Shown: positions 1 through 9,332, counted from the first letter of the stretch. The stretch: 64,000 nucleotides of DNA from Camelimonas lactis (GCF_004342915.1 NZ_SLWL01000011.1:107276-171275), one strand, 5' to 3'. A program made the numbers and translations. The notes: a model not told the origin generated them from the sequence alone.

Positions 1-233
1 CAGGGAAAAACGGCGGGCGGCCGTATCCGTTCCGCCGGCGCCGCCAACTGTCCAGGCGCGGCGCCTGGGCCGGCGAGAAAAGGTTTCCACACGCCGTCCG
101 GGGTTAAGACCCCCTTAAACCGCCACATTTACCATCACAATACAGGGACAGGAATCCCGTTACGGGATCAGTGCGTCACGCCTGGGACGGGCGCGCTTCA
201 CGATATTCCTGTCGCTTCTGGATCCAACGGCAC

Positions 234-2558
234 ATGGCGTTTTCTGACGGCCCGAACAACAGGCAAGAACCCCGTTTCGGCCCCCCAGCCAACCAGGACG
301 ACGGCTCCCGGGACGCCCACGAGACGACAACGCACCCAGCAGGCGCGACCGATACGCCCGCGACGGCCGGCGAGATTCATATTGACGCCGCTGACAGCTG
401 GCGCCGGACCGGCGCCGGCGCTGTCGGCGGCACCCCGGCTTCCCGGTCCCAGCGCCGGCGCGAGCCTTCGTTTGACGACGGGGCCAGCCCGGCCCCACGG
501 CAGTCCGCGTCCGGGTTCGCCCCCGCGGCGACGGAGCGGATGACCGGCGATGCGGGAGCAGGGAAGCGCGTGGCCAGAGGCGGACAAAAAAGCGGACGCA
601 AGAGCAGGGCGCCGCGCGGCAAGGCGCCCCGGGCGCGACGCTCGCGGTCGTTTATCGGCCACCTGTTCCGCCTGGGCTTCAGCCTGGCGATTATCGCCAT
701 GCTCGGCCTCGCCGGCGTCATCGGCTATCACTTCTCGCTGCTGCCGCCCATGGACCAGCTCACCGTGCCCAAACGCGCGCCCAACGTCGCCATTCTGGCG
801 GCGGACGGCTCGCTGATCGCCAACAAGGGCGACATGGGCGGCCGCGAGGTGAGGCTGAAGGAGCTGCCGCCGTATCTGCCGAAAGCCTTCGTGGCGATCG
901 AGGACCGGCGCTTCTATGAACATTATGGCGTGGACCCGGCGGGCGTGGCGCGCGCCCTGCTGCGCAACGTGTCGGCCGGCGGCGTGTCGCAGGGCGGCTC
1001 GACCCTGACCCAGCAGCTGGCGAAGAACCTGTTCCTCACCCAGGAACGGACCATGTCGCGCAAGATCCAGGAGCTGATCCTCTCGGTCTGGCTTGAGCGC
1101 AAGTTCAGCAAGGACCAGATTCTCGAGCTGTATCTCAACCGGGTGTATTTCGGCGCGGGCGCCTATGGCGTCGAGGCCGCCGCGCACCGCTATTTCGGCA
1201 AGGACGCCCGGGACGTGACCATCGCCGAAGCGGCGATGCTCGCCGGCCTCGTGCAGGCGCCGGCGCGGCTGGCGCCAACGCGTAATCCCGAAGGCGCCCA
1301 GGCGCGGGCCCAGCTCGTGCTGACCGCCATGGCCAACGAGAAGTTCATCACCGAGCAGCAGGCCAAGGGCGCGATCATGACCCCGGCGACGGCGGTGAAG
1401 CCAGGCGGAACCCGCTCCGCCAACTACGCCGCCGACTTCGTGATGGACGTGCTGGACGATTTCGTCGGCAAGATCGAGCAGGACGTGCAGGTGCGCACCA
1501 CCATCGACATGCCGCTGCAAATGTCCGCCGAAGCGGCCCTCAACGATGAGCTCAGCAAGCAGGGCGCGAAGCTGGGCGCTCATCAGGGGGCCGTCGTCAC
1601 CCTCGCCTCCGACGGCGCGCTCAAGGCGCTTGTGGGCGGGCGCAGCTACGCCGCGAGCCAGTTCAACCGCGCCACCAACGCCCGGCGCCAGCCCGGCTCC
1701 GCCTTCAAGCCCTTTGTCTATCTCACCGCCATCGAGCACGGCGTCACGCCCGACGCGGTGCGCGAGGACGGCCCTGTCTCGGCGGGCGGCTGGTCACCGT
1801 CCAACTATTCGCGCCGCTTCTCTGGCCCCATGACCCTGCTGACGGCCATGGCGCACTCCATCAACACCATTCCGGTGAAGCTGACCCTGGAGCTGGGGCC
1901 GAAAGCGGTGGTGCGCACGGCCCAGCGCCTCGGCATCACCTCGCCGCTGCAGCCCAACGCCTCGATCGCGCTCGGCACGTCGGAAGTAACGCCGATCGAG
2001 CTGACGGCCGCCTTCGCCGCCTTTTCCAACGGCGGCATCGGCGTCATCCCCTATGTGATCGAGTCGGTGCAGACCACGGACGGAAAATCGCTGTACAAGC
2101 GGATGCCGAACAGTCTTGGCCCGGTGATCACGCCAAAGAACGAGGGCATGATCAACGCCATGCTGCGCCAGGTGGCAACCAGCGGCACCGGCAGCAAGGC
2201 GAAGCTGCCCGGCTGGGAAATCGGCGCCAAGACCGGCACCACCCAGGATTTCCGCGACGCCTGGTTCATGGGCTTCACCAACCAGCTTGTCACCAGCGTC
2301 TGGATCGGCAACGACGACAACAGCTCGATGAAGAAGGTGACCGGCGGCTCGCTGCCGCTCGACGTCTGGAACCGGGTGATGCAGGTCGCCTCGCGTAACC
2401 TCAAGCCGGGGCCGCTGCCCGGTATCCCCTGGACGCCAGCGCCAGCCCCGGCCGCGGGCTGGGCCAGCGCCCAGCAGCAGGGCGAGGGCGGCCAGGCGCC
2501 GCAACCACAGCCGCAGCGCCGGGAGCCAAACTTCTTTGAACGGCTGTTCGGCGGCTAG
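234..2558 (+). CDS. mrcA: Penicillin-binding protein 1A (bifunctional glycosyltransferase/transpeptidase)
   Basis: Class A PBP that polymerises lipid II and cross-links peptidoglycan at the outer face of the inner membrane. From the ATG at 234 (774 aa) there is a long Arg/Pro/Ala-rich cytoplasmic tail of about 140 residues, one membrane helix near 141-167, then a GT51 domain with EDRRFYEHYGVD (catalytic Glu about 223) and GGSTLTQQLAKN. The transpeptidase follows with SAFK (Ser about 489), SIN (about 542) and KTGT (about 666). The C-terminus is Pro/Gln-rich. A GTG at 171 in frame would add 21 residues; neither start has a strong ribosome site. The long basic N-terminal tail is unusual against enterobacterial PBP1A. 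The domain assignment is secure; the start is not. Confidence 0.93.
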   Translation: MAFSDGPNNRQEPRFGPPANQDDGSRDAHETTTHPAGATDTPATAGEIHIDAADSWRRTGAGAVGGTPASRSQRRREPSFDDGASPAPRQSASGFAPAATERMTGDAGAGKRVARGGQKSGRKSRAPRGKAPRARRSRSFIGHLFRLGFSLAIIAMLGLAGVIGYHFSLLPPMDQLTVPKRAPNVAILAADGSLIANKGDMGGREVRLKELPPYLPKAFVAIEDRRFYEHYGVDPAGVARALLRNVSAGGVSQGGSTLTQQLAKNLFLTQERTMSRKIQELILSVWLERKFSKDQILELYLNRVYFGAGAYGVEAAAHRYFGKDARDVTIAEAAMLAGLVQAPARLAPTRNPEGAQARAQLVLTAMANEKFITEQQAKGAIMTPATAVKPGGTRSANYAADFVMDVLDDFVGKIEQDVQVRTTIDMPLQMSAEAALNDELSKQGAKLGAHQGAVVTLASDGALKALVGGRSYAASQFNRATNARRQPGSAFKPFVYLTAIEHGVTPDAVREDGPVSAGGWSPSNYSRRFSGPMTLLTAMAHSINTIPVKLTLELGPKAVVRTAQRLGITSPLQPNASIALGTSEVTPIELTAAFAAFSNGGIGVIPYVIESVQTTDGKSLYKRMPNSLGPVITPKNEGMINAMLRQVATSGTGSKAKLPGWEIGAKTGTTQDFRDAWFMGFTNQLVTSVWIGNDDNSSMKKVTGGSLPLDVWNRVMQVASRNLKPGPLPGIPWTPAPAPAAGWASAQQQGEGGQAPQPQPQRREPNFFERLFGG

Positions 2559-2564
2559 GGCGTG

Positions 2565-2595
2565 TTCACGAAAAGCCGACACCACTTTTTGTGAA
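2565..2595. terminator. Possible terminator hairpin after PBP1A
   Basis: Arms TTCACGAAAA (2565-2574) and TTTTTGTGAA (2586-2595) pair over 10 bp with one G-T wobble around an 11-nt loop, seven bases after the PBP1A stop. The stem is A/T-rich, so it is weaker than the other terminators in this window. Confidence 0.4.
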
Positions 2596-2827
2596 AAAAC
2601 AAACTTCGGCAAAAAAGCGTCCGGCAACACGCGCTTTCTGTGAGGGGGCGTCGAAGCGACGTCAGGCCCCCGTGGCCGCGCCACCCTACAGCCGGGGCGT
2701 GCGTCGGTGGGCGGTGGCGTGCGTTATGGCGGGCCGCGCAGCCGCGTTTGCGCCGTGGGGAGCCCGACCGTCGCACCGGCCTGAGGCATCCGTCACGCGC
2801 GCCCATCGCGCATGGCGCGCCCCCGCG

Positions 2828-3589
2828 TCAGACAGCCGGCCGGACCGCTTCGCCCGTCCCCGCTCCCGCGTCATCGCCGTCGCCGCCCACGCCGTAACGG
2901 TGCAGGCTGGCGCCGTGGGCTTTCAGCCACGCCTCCGCCTCGTCGGTCCCCGGGCAGAGATTATAGACCAGCGCCCAGAAACGTTCGGAGTGGTTCATTT
3001 CACGCAGGTGGCACACCTCATGGGCCGCAAGATAGTCGAGCACCGCGGGCGGCGCCATGATCAGCCGCCATGAGAAGTTGAGCCGCCCCGCCGCCGTGCA
3101 GGAGCCCCAACGGGTGCGCTGGTCGCGCAGGGTGATGCTGCGCGCCCGCACGCCAAGGGTCCGCGAATGGCGCGTCACCGCCTGCTCCAGGTCCCGCGCC
3201 GCCTCGCGCCGGAGGAAATCCTGCACCCGGCGCGGCGTATGGCGCGGATCGCCGCCAACCAGAATCATCATGCCGCCATCCGGGTGCGGCGCGATCACGG
3301 GAACGGCCCGTGCGCTGGCCTGCCAGACAATCGGATGCGGCGCGCCCCGCACCAGCGCGATGGCGCCTGGCCTGAATTCGATGCGCTTCGGCACGCGGCG
3401 CAGGCGGGCCGCAATCCACTCGCCGTGCGATTCGGCGAAGCGGACAGCCGCCCGCACGTCGCCGCGCGGCGGCATGGTCAAGGTCGCTTCGCCAGTAACC
3501 TGGGACACGCGCAAGGTGAAACGCCGGGCGTCGTGGCGGCGACGAAGAATCACCTGAAAAATTTCTTCGCCCGAACGAACCGAAACCAT
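2828..3589 (-). CDS. YgjP/DUF45-type zinc metallopeptidase
   Basis: Predicted SprT/YgjP-like zincin of 253 aa from the ATG at 3589. The C-terminal part has AAHEVCHLREMNHSERFW: the HEVCH zinc motif and the downstream His typical of the DUF45 fold, followed by a WL-rich tail. The N-terminal half is the beta-rich region usual for the family. Longer starts exist in frame at 3625 and 3676, but their extra residues do not look like family sequence. The gene is divergent from regB. The substrate is unknown; in this family a protease role is inferred from the motif. Confidence 0.82.
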   Translation of the reverse strand: MVSVRSGEEIFQVILRRRHDARRFTLRVSQVTGEATLTMPPRGDVRAAVRFAESHGEWIAARLRRVPKRIEFRPGAIALVRGAPHPIVWQASARAVPVIAPHPDGGMMILVGGDPRHTPRRVQDFLRREAARDLEQAVTRHSRTLGVRARSITLRDQRTRWGSCTAAGRLNFSWRLIMAPPAVLDYLAAHEVCHLREMNHSERFWALVYNLCPGTDEAEAWLKAHGASLHRYGVGGDGDDAGAGTGEAVRPAV

Positions 3590-3674
3590 ATGATTTTCAG
3601 AAGCGCTTCGTCGAAAAAGCCGCATCAGCATCAACTGCCATTTATATTGTTTCAACAATTGGGCAAGCCGTAGC

Positions 3675-3690
3675 ATCACATATTTGTGAT
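3675..3690. promoter_or_regulatory. Perfect 16-bp palindrome upstream of regB
   Basis: ATCACATATTTGTGAT has perfect 6-bp arms (ATCACA/TGTGAT) around TATT. It lies in the A/T-rich stretch between the divergent metallopeptidase and regB genes, a typical place for an operator. Which protein binds it is not known. Confidence 0.45.
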
Positions 3691-3879
3691 ATGAAGAAAA
3701 GCACAATAATTGCGGTGGCCCCACCCCGGCGCGTCACGATTCGGCCTGCGCCAGCCCCTCAGCTCAACCATCACCATTTCGCCGCCGGCGCGGATCGGCC
3801 ATATTGACGCAGATGCGCGCGCCATCCGCAATCACCCCATGCGTTGCCGGCAGGCGCCGCAGCCAGCCCGGAACCCGCC

Positions 3880-5199
3880 ATGCCGCCAGAATATGACCTG
3901 TCGACCGCCGCCTCGCCGGCCGGCCTGCGTCTTGACACCCTCGTGCGGCTTCGCTGGCTCGCGGTCATCGGCCAGAGCGTGGCGGTGGCCGGCGTGCACT
4001 TCGGCCTCGGTTTCTCACTGCCGTTTGGCCTGTGCTTCCTGCTCATCGCTGTCTCGGCGTGGCTGAACATCGCCCTGCGCATCCGCTACCCCATGAGCCA
4101 CCGGCTGAGCCTGTGGCCGGCCACCGGCCTGCTGGCCTATGACCTGACCCAGCTGGCCGGCCTGCTGTACCTCACGGGCGGCCTGCAAAACCCCTTCGCC
4201 ATCCTGTTCCTCGCGCCGGTGCTGATCTCGGCCACCTCGCTGCCGCCGCGCGTCACCATGGCGCTGGGGGCGCTGTCGGCGCTCTACGCCACGGCGCTGA
4301 TCTTCTGGCGACGTCCGCTGCCCTGGACGCCGGGGGAGACGCTGGAGTTGCCGTTCGTCTACATCATTGGCATCTGGGCGGCGATCACCCTCGGCATCGC
4401 CTTCACCGCCATCTACGCCTGGCGCGTGGCCGATGAGGCGCGGTCGCTGGCCCAGGCGCTATCCGCCACCGAGTTCGTGCTGGCCCGCGAGCAGCACCTG
4501 ACCCAGCTCGACGGCCTCGCCGCCGCCGCCGCGCACGAACTGGGCACGCCGCTCGCCACCATCACCCTGGTCACCAAGGAAATGGCCCGGGAAGCCCCGC
4601 CGGACAGCCCGCTGGCCGAGGACATCGCCCTGCTGCGCGAGCAGGTGGAGCGTTGCCGGGGCATTCTCGGCAAGCTGACGTCGCTGGGGGCCGGCGGCGA
4701 CGCCGGACCGCTGGAGCAACTCACTCTCAGTCACCTTGTCGAGGAGGTCGCCGGTCCGCAGCGGCCGTTTGGCGTGCCGATCACGGTGACCCGCGACGGG
4801 CTCGACCCGGAACCGGTCTGCCGGCGCAACCCCGGCGTGATCTACGGGCTTGGCAATATTGTCGACAACGCCGTCGACTTCGCCCGCAATGCGGTCGCCA
4901 TCGAGGAGCGCTGGAACGACCAGTTCGTGGAAATCGTCGTGCGGGACGACGGCCCCGGCTTTGCCCCGGACGTGCTTTTGCGCATCGGCGAGCCTTACGT
5001 CACCACGCGCGGCGCCGGGCAGCGCCACGCGGACGAGCCGGCCAGCGGCCTCGGCCTCGGCCTGTTCATCGCCCGCAGCCTCATTGAGCGCACGGGCGCT
5101 GTCATCACCACGTCCAACGCGCCGCCGCCGGCGACTGGCGCGGTCATCACCATCCGCTGGCCGCGTCCGGCCTTTGAGCGGGACGTGGGAACGGGCTGA
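3880..5199 (+). CDS. regB: Redox sensor histidine kinase RegB/PrrB/ActS
   Basis: Membrane sensor kinase of the global redox system that phosphorylates RegA. It is 439 aa from the ATG at 3880, with about six membrane helices over the first 185 residues. The RegB-specific ubiquinone-binding heptapeptide GGLQNPF is at 100-106. The H-box AAAAHELGTPLATI puts the phosphorylated His at 219. The redox-active Cys of the family is present at 259 (ERCRGIL). ATP-binding boxes follow: N326/N330, DDGPGF at 356-361 and GLGLGLF at 390-396. regA lies 314 bp downstream on the same strand. In characterised systems RegB responds to oxygen through the quinone pool and the Cys; both elements are intact here. A TTG at 3844 is possible but unlikely as the start. 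Confidence 0.95.
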   Translation: MPPEYDLSTAASPAGLRLDTLVRLRWLAVIGQSVAVAGVHFGLGFSLPFGLCFLLIAVSAWLNIALRIRYPMSHRLSLWPATGLLAYDLTQLAGLLYLTGGLQNPFAILFLAPVLISATSLPPRVTMALGALSALYATALIFWRRPLPWTPGETLELPFVYIIGIWAAITLGIAFTAIYAWRVADEARSLAQALSATEFVLAREQHLTQLDGLAAAAAHELGTPLATITLVTKEMAREAPPDSPLAEDIALLREQVERCRGILGKLTSLGAGGDAGPLEQLTLSHLVEEVAGPQRPFGVPITVTRDGLDPEPVCRRNPGVIYGLGNIVDNAVDFARNAVAIEERWNDQFVEIVVRDDGPGFAPDVLLRIGEPYVTTRGAGQRHADEPASGLGLGLFIARSLIERTGAVITTSNAPPPATGAVITIRWPRPAFERDVGTG

Positions 5200-5307
5200 C
5201 GTTGCGTCCGTCTGACCAGACTGTGACCATTTGGTACACTTTGCGGACAAAATGATCTAAAAGAGGGATGGTGGAGATGCACCGGCGCGGTGGACGCCCG
5301 ATCGTGG

Positions 5308-5322
5308 GCGGGCAAAGCCCGC
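5308..5322. other. Short hairpin in the regB-regA gap
   Basis: GCGGGC-AAA-GCCCGC forms a perfect 6-bp stem. No T tract follows, so it is not a good intrinsic terminator; it may slow transcription or shape the mRNA between regB and regA. Confidence 0.3.
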
Positions 5323-5415
5323 AATGCCCCTGCGCCGCCGGCGCGCGAAACGGCCGGGCGGCCAGGCAGCCGGCGCACATGTGAGCAGGGGGCCAGCGCG
5401 CCTCCCCCGTCTCAC

Positions 5416-5502
5416 GGAACCGCCGGCGCGCGCCCGGCGCGTCGCTGATAACCGGCGCCTCCCGGTAGAGAGGCTGGGAACCGCCGGCGCGCGCCCGGCG
5501 CG
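5416..5502. repeat. 26-bp direct repeat ahead of regA
   Basis: An identical 26-bp G/C-rich unit occurs at 5416-5441 and 5477-5502, offset by 61 bp. Each begins GGAACCGCCGGCGCG and ends CCCGGCGCG. The second copy ends 11 bp before the regA start codon, so it overlaps the likely ribosome-binding region. Repeated GCGC-rich elements could be regulator sites or alternative mRNA structures. Confidence 0.6.
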
Positions 5503-5513
5503 CAGGTGAAAGC

Positions 5514-6080
5514 ATGATCATGGAGTCTTCCGCCCCGTCTCCCGCCGCGCCAGAAGGCGATCGCAGCCTGCTGATCGTCGATGACGACCGCCCGTTCCTG
5601 ACGCGCCTTGCCCGCGCCATGGAAAGCCGGGGCTATGCGGTGCGCACGGCGGAGACGGTGGCCGACGGGATCGCCGCCATTGAGGCGGAAGCGCCCGCCT
5701 ACGCGGTGATCGACATGCGCCTTGGCGACGGCAACGGCCTTGAGGTCATCACCAAGCTGAAGGAGCGGCGCGCCGATGCGCGCGGCGTCATTCTCACCGG
5801 CTACGGCAATATCGCCACGGCGGTGACCGCCGTGAAGCTCGGCGCCTTCGATTATCTGGCAAAGCCGGCCGACGCCGACGAGGTGCACGCGGCGCTGATG
5901 GCGCTGCCGGACGGACGCGCCATTCCGCCAGAAAATCCCATGTCCGCCGACCGGGTGCGCTGGGAGCATATCCAGCGGGTCTATGAGCTGTGCGGCCGCA
6001 ATGTTTCGGAAACCGCGCGGCGGCTCAACATGCATCGCCGCACCCTGCAGCGCATCCTGGCCAAGCGCGCGCCGCGCTGA
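5514..6080 (+). CDS. regA: Redox response regulator RegA/PrrA/ActR
   Basis: DNA-binding response regulator of 188 aa paired with RegB. The receiver domain has the acidic pocket D23-D25, phospho-acceptor Asp67 (VIDMRL), Thr95 and Lys117. The C-terminal Fis-type helix-turn-helix (about 155-182, GRNVSETARRLNMHRRTLQR) is the nearly invariant helix that identifies RegA orthologues. ATGs at 5514 and 5520 are both possible; AGGTGAAAG just upstream can serve as ribosome site. In relatives RegA controls respiration, carbon and nitrogen fixation genes; targets here cannot be read from the window. Confidence 0.95.
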   Translation: MIMESSAPSPAAPEGDRSLLIVDDDRPFLTRLARAMESRGYAVRTAETVADGIAAIEAEAPAYAVIDMRLGDGNGLEVITKLKERRADARGVILTGYGNIATAVTAVKLGAFDYLAKPADADEVHAALMALPDGRAIPPENPMSADRVRWEHIQRVYELCGRNVSETARRLNMHRRTLQRILAKRAPR

Positions 6081-6241
6081 CCCCCAGAGGCGCCGCCCGG
6101 GCCTGGCATGAAACGGCGGACGCGGGCCGCCTCCCGGCGCGGCAACGTCCTGACGTGGCAGAAACTTTCCCCCACCGGGCGGTTTTACGCGTTCCCTGAT
6201 GCAGGCGGCGTCCGTCTCGCGCAACCCCGTGGAGGGGAGAG

Positions 6242-6607
6242 ATGACAGTCAGAACATGGTTCGGCGCCGCCGCCGCCATGGCCGCGACCATCGCCACCGT
6301 CTGTCCGGCCACAAACGCCGGCGCGGCCACGCCGGCGCAGCGCAACGCCATGGACCATATCGCGGCGGTTCTGGCCGCGGAAAAATCCTGCGCCGGCTTC
6401 CGGGCCAACCTGCCGCTCATGGTCATGCTGAGCAACCGGATCGGCCTGAAGACGACCCATCCCGGCAACAGGGCCTACCTCGCGGCCCAGATCCGCCATT
6501 ACCAGAATGAGATCGCCCAGGGCGTCGCGGAGGCGACCTGCGCGCAGCTCTACGCGCTTTACGGCCCCAAAGGGGAAAGCGCGCCCAATCTGATCCGGAT
6601 GAAGTGA
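6242..6607 (+). CDS. Small exported protein of unknown function
   Basis: A 121-aa protein not recognised as a known family. It begins with a clear Sec-type signal peptide (MTVRTWFGAAAAMAATIATV...), with probable cleavage after the Ala-rich stretch near residue 28. The mature part has two cysteines (in KSCAGF and EATCAQLYALYG) that could form a disulfide in the periplasm. It is probably helical. The ribosome site GGAGGGGAGAG immediately before the ATG is strong, which supports a real, well-translated gene. It stands alone between regA and mmcB. Confidence 0.75.
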   Translation: MTVRTWFGAAAAMAATIATVCPATNAGAATPAQRNAMDHIAAVLAAEKSCAGFRANLPLMVMLSNRIGLKTTHPGNRAYLAAQIRHYQNEIAQGVAEATCAQLYALYGPKGESAPNLIRMK

Positions 6608-6738
6608 TCATCGCTGGCCTGGCCAGACAACCGGCCTGAACCGGCCGGCCGTTCAGGATTTCGCCGCTGCCGGCGCATCTGCCGGGGCAGGCCGCGCCGC
6701 TGTCATAGGGGCCAGGCGTTTCCGGCTTCCGCCCGGGT

Positions 6739-7227
6739 TCAGTCGCGCAGGCCGGCGGCGCCGTCCGGATCGGCCAGGCGATGCAGCCGGCCGGCCGCGG
6801 CGCGGGCGAAGCGCAGGGTGACCGCCTTGCGTCGGGCCGGGGCCAGCGGATGGGCCGGCGCGGCGCGCAGCATCTCGGCGCCAAAAGCATCAGCGACAAT
6901 CAGGCCGGCGTCCTCCGGCAGCACTTCCAGCGGGAAGTCCGGCGCGACGGCGAAGGAAAAGCTGTCGCACCAGTCGCGATACTCATGCCATTTGCCGTCG
7001 GCGCGAAAATCCGCCAGCGAGGATTTGACCTCGACGATGGTCAACCGTCCGTCCGGCAGCAGCGCCATCACGTCGGCGCGCCGCCAGGAGGCCAGGGTCA
7101 GTTCGCACAGGGTGACGGCGCCAAGGCTGGCGAAATGCCGCCGCACGCCGCGCTGGATCGCCAGGGCCCCCGGCGACTGGCGGCCGTCCGGCGGCAGGAT
7201 CAGGTCGGCGTCGGATAAACGGTCCAT
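6739..7227 (-). CDS. mmcB: MmcB family DNA repair protein
   Basis: A 162-aa protein matching the MmcB family (PF06319), which in Caulobacter is linked to DNA damage tolerance. The PD-(D/E)XK-like core is visible: RRADVMALLPDGRLTIVEVK carries the Asp and the E-x-K pair, preceded by the conserved Glu in CELTLAS. The following DFRADGKWHEYRDWCDSFSFAV is the family signature stretch. A nuclease activity is plausible from the fold but is inferred. It is transcribed towards regA and is a single gene. Confidence 0.85.
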   Translation of the reverse strand: MDRLSDADLILPPDGRQSPGALAIQRGVRRHFASLGAVTLCELTLASWRRADVMALLPDGRLTIVEVKSSLADFRADGKWHEYRDWCDSFSFAVAPDFPLEVLPEDAGLIVADAFGAEMLRAAPAHPLAPARRKAVTLRFARAAAGRLHRLADPDGAAGLRD

Positions 7228-7363
7228 CGCTGTGGTTCCGGCACGTCAGGTTCGTCAATGCAGCCGGCATTGCCATGACATTGGGGCAATATGGAGAACG
7301 AACCATGAATTCGCGGAAGCCGCCGACGGCCGGCGGCTTCTTCGCCCACGTCTCCGCCCGGTT

Positions 7364-9001
7364 TCATTTGCCTCCGGCGTCCAGGATCATCGCCGCGCCC
7401 TTCTCGGCGATCATCATCGTTGGCGAATTGGTGTTGCCGGAGGTGATCGCCGGCATGGCGGAGGCGTCGATGACGCGCAGGCCATCGACGCCGCGCACCC
7501 GCAGCTGACCGTCGAGCACCGCCATCGGATCGTGATCCGCCCCCATTTTCGCCGTGCCCACCGGGTGGAAAATCGTCGTCCCCACGTCGCCGGCGGCGCG
7601 GGCCAGTTCCTCGTCGCTCATCAGGCCGGCGCCGGGCATGTATTCCTCCGGCTGGAAACGGGCCATGGCCGGGGCCTGGACAATGCGGCGGGTCAGGCGG
7701 ATGGAATCGATGGCGACGCGCACGTCCGCCGGATCGCTGAGGTAGCGCGGGTCGATCGCCGGCGCATCGGCGGCGCTGGCCGAACGGATATGCACGGAGC
7801 CGGCGCTGGCCGGGCGCAGATTGGCGACGCTGGCGGTGATGGCCGGGAAGGCGTGCAGCGGCTGGCCAAACGAATCCAGCGACAGGGGCTGCACGTGGAA
7901 CTGGATGTTGGCGGTGGCGTGCTCCGGCGAGGAGCGGGTGAAAATGCCCAGCTGCGACGGGGCCATGGTCAGCGGGCCGGAGCGCAGCACGGCGTATTTC
8001 AGCGCCATCTCCGCCTTGCGCAGCCAGTTGCGATAATCGGCGTTGAGGGTGCGCACGCCTGACACCCTGTAGGTGGGGCGCAGTTGCAGGTGATCCTGCA
8101 AATTCTCGCCGACGCCCGGCAGGTCACGGACGACGGGAACGCCTAGGTCCGCCAGCCGCGCCGCCTGGCCGACGCCCGACAGCTCCAGCAGCTGCGGCGA
8201 ACCGATGGCGCCGGCGGACAGGATCACCTCGCCGCGCGTGGAGGAGAAGAAACTGCGGCCGTCGCGCCGCCACCGCACGCCAACGGCGCGGCCGTTTTCG
8301 ATGACGACGCGTTCGACCATCACGCCGGTTTCCAGGCGCAGGTTGGGACGCGCCAGGGCGGGCTTCAGGAAGCCGCGCGCCGCGCTCCAGCGCCGGCCGC
8401 GCTTCTGGTTGACCTGGAAATAGGACGAGCCCTCATTGTCGCCGCGGTTGAAATCGTCGACCTTGGGAATGCCCACCTGCTCCGCCGCATCACGAAAAGC
8501 GTCGAGCACCTGCCAGCGCACGCGGGGATATTCCACCCGCCACTCGCCGCCGGCGCGCTGCAGGTCATTGGAGGGAGCCATGTGGTCCTGCATGCGCAGG
8601 AAATGGGGCAGCACGTCCTCCCAGCCCCAGCCAGTGAGGCCGCGCTGGCGCCAGCCGTCGTAATCCGCCGCCTGGCCGCGCATGTAGATCATGGCGTTGA
8701 TGGCTGAGGAGCCGCCGATCACCTTGCCGCGCGGATAGTTGAGAGCGCGGCCGTTCAGCCCCGGCTGCGGCTCGGTGCGGAACATCCAGTCCGAGCGCGG
8801 ATTGCCGATGGCGAACAGGTAGCCGACAGGAATATGGAACCAGATCCAGTTGTCGCGTCCGCCCGCCTCCAGCACCAGGACGCGATTGCGCGGATCGGCG
8901 GATAACCGGTTGGCGAGCACGCAGCCCGCCGAACCGGCGCCGACGATGATGTAGTCAAAATCCCCCAGGCCGGCGTCATCCGCCTGCGTCTGCGCGTCCA
9001 T
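7364..9001 (-). CDS. GMC-family FAD oxidoreductase (choline/alcohol dehydrogenase-like)
   Basis: A 545-aa flavoprotein. The N-terminal dinucleotide fold is DYIIVGAGSAGCVLANRLS and is followed by the GMC signature region NYPRGKVIGGSSAINAMIY. The active-site His and Asn of the C-terminal part are present in FHPVGTAKMG and GNTNSPTMMIAEKGA. The full length matches the BetA/AlkJ branch. It could oxidise choline or a medium-chain or aromatic alcohol; no betB or betI lies nearby, so choline is not supported by context. Divergent from the ABC-like gene, 331 bp away. Confidence 0.9.
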   Translation of the reverse strand: MDAQTQADDAGLGDFDYIIVGAGSAGCVLANRLSADPRNRVLVLEAGGRDNWIWFHIPVGYLFAIGNPRSDWMFRTEPQPGLNGRALNYPRGKVIGGSSAINAMIYMRGQAADYDGWRQRGLTGWGWEDVLPHFLRMQDHMAPSNDLQRAGGEWRVEYPRVRWQVLDAFRDAAEQVGIPKVDDFNRGDNEGSSYFQVNQKRGRRWSAARGFLKPALARPNLRLETGVMVERVVIENGRAVGVRWRRDGRSFFSSTRGEVILSAGAIGSPQLLELSGVGQAARLADLGVPVVRDLPGVGENLQDHLQLRPTYRVSGVRTLNADYRNWLRKAEMALKYAVLRSGPLTMAPSQLGIFTRSSPEHATANIQFHVQPLSLDSFGQPLHAFPAITASVANLRPASAGSVHIRSASAADAPAIDPRYLSDPADVRVAIDSIRLTRRIVQAPAMARFQPEEYMPGAGLMSDEELARAAGDVGTTIFHPVGTAKMGADHDPMAVLDGQLRVRGVDGLRVIDASAMPAITSGNTNSPTMMIAEKGAAMILDAGGK

Positions 9002-9332
9002 GCTCCAGTTCCTCCCGCGTCCTCTCCGGGCGCCCGATTGTCAGTTCGCCGCAGGTCACCGGACCTGGATCGCGCGCCGCCACGACAGACGGGCGCTGGG
9101 CCATTGCGGAGATCGCCGATATAAGCGCAGGGTTGGCGTCAGGGCAAAATTCGATCAAGCTGAAACAGATGACGGATGCAGTTTTCTGACGCATTTTCCC
9201 GTGCGGCGTATCCCCGCTTCACAAAAGATCGCTGTCGCCCGCAGGGCGCAAGAGGCCAACGGCCCCTGCCCGGAATGTTCGTTCCGGAAGCCGTGGCGTG
9301 TGGGACCCCGTGTCCCGGGAGTTTGACGGTCG
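9002..9332. other. Intergenic region between divergent genes
   Basis: 331 bp between the GMC oxidoreductase and the ABC-like gene. It should hold both promoters but no clear -35/-10 pair stands out. GACGCATTTTC at 9188-9198 matches one end of the palindromic repeats at 23168 and 38060; the matching second arm is not evident, so it may be a fragment of that repeat. Confidence 0.4.

Noticed and set aside
198..1739. Long open frame on the minus strand opposite PBP1A
   Set aside because: Antisense shadow of a high-GC gene; the translation is His/Arg/Gly-rich with no motif, while the plus strand encodes clear PBP1A motifs.
5308..5322. Intrinsic terminator between regB and regA
   Set aside because: Good short stem but no T tract; kept as a plain hairpin.
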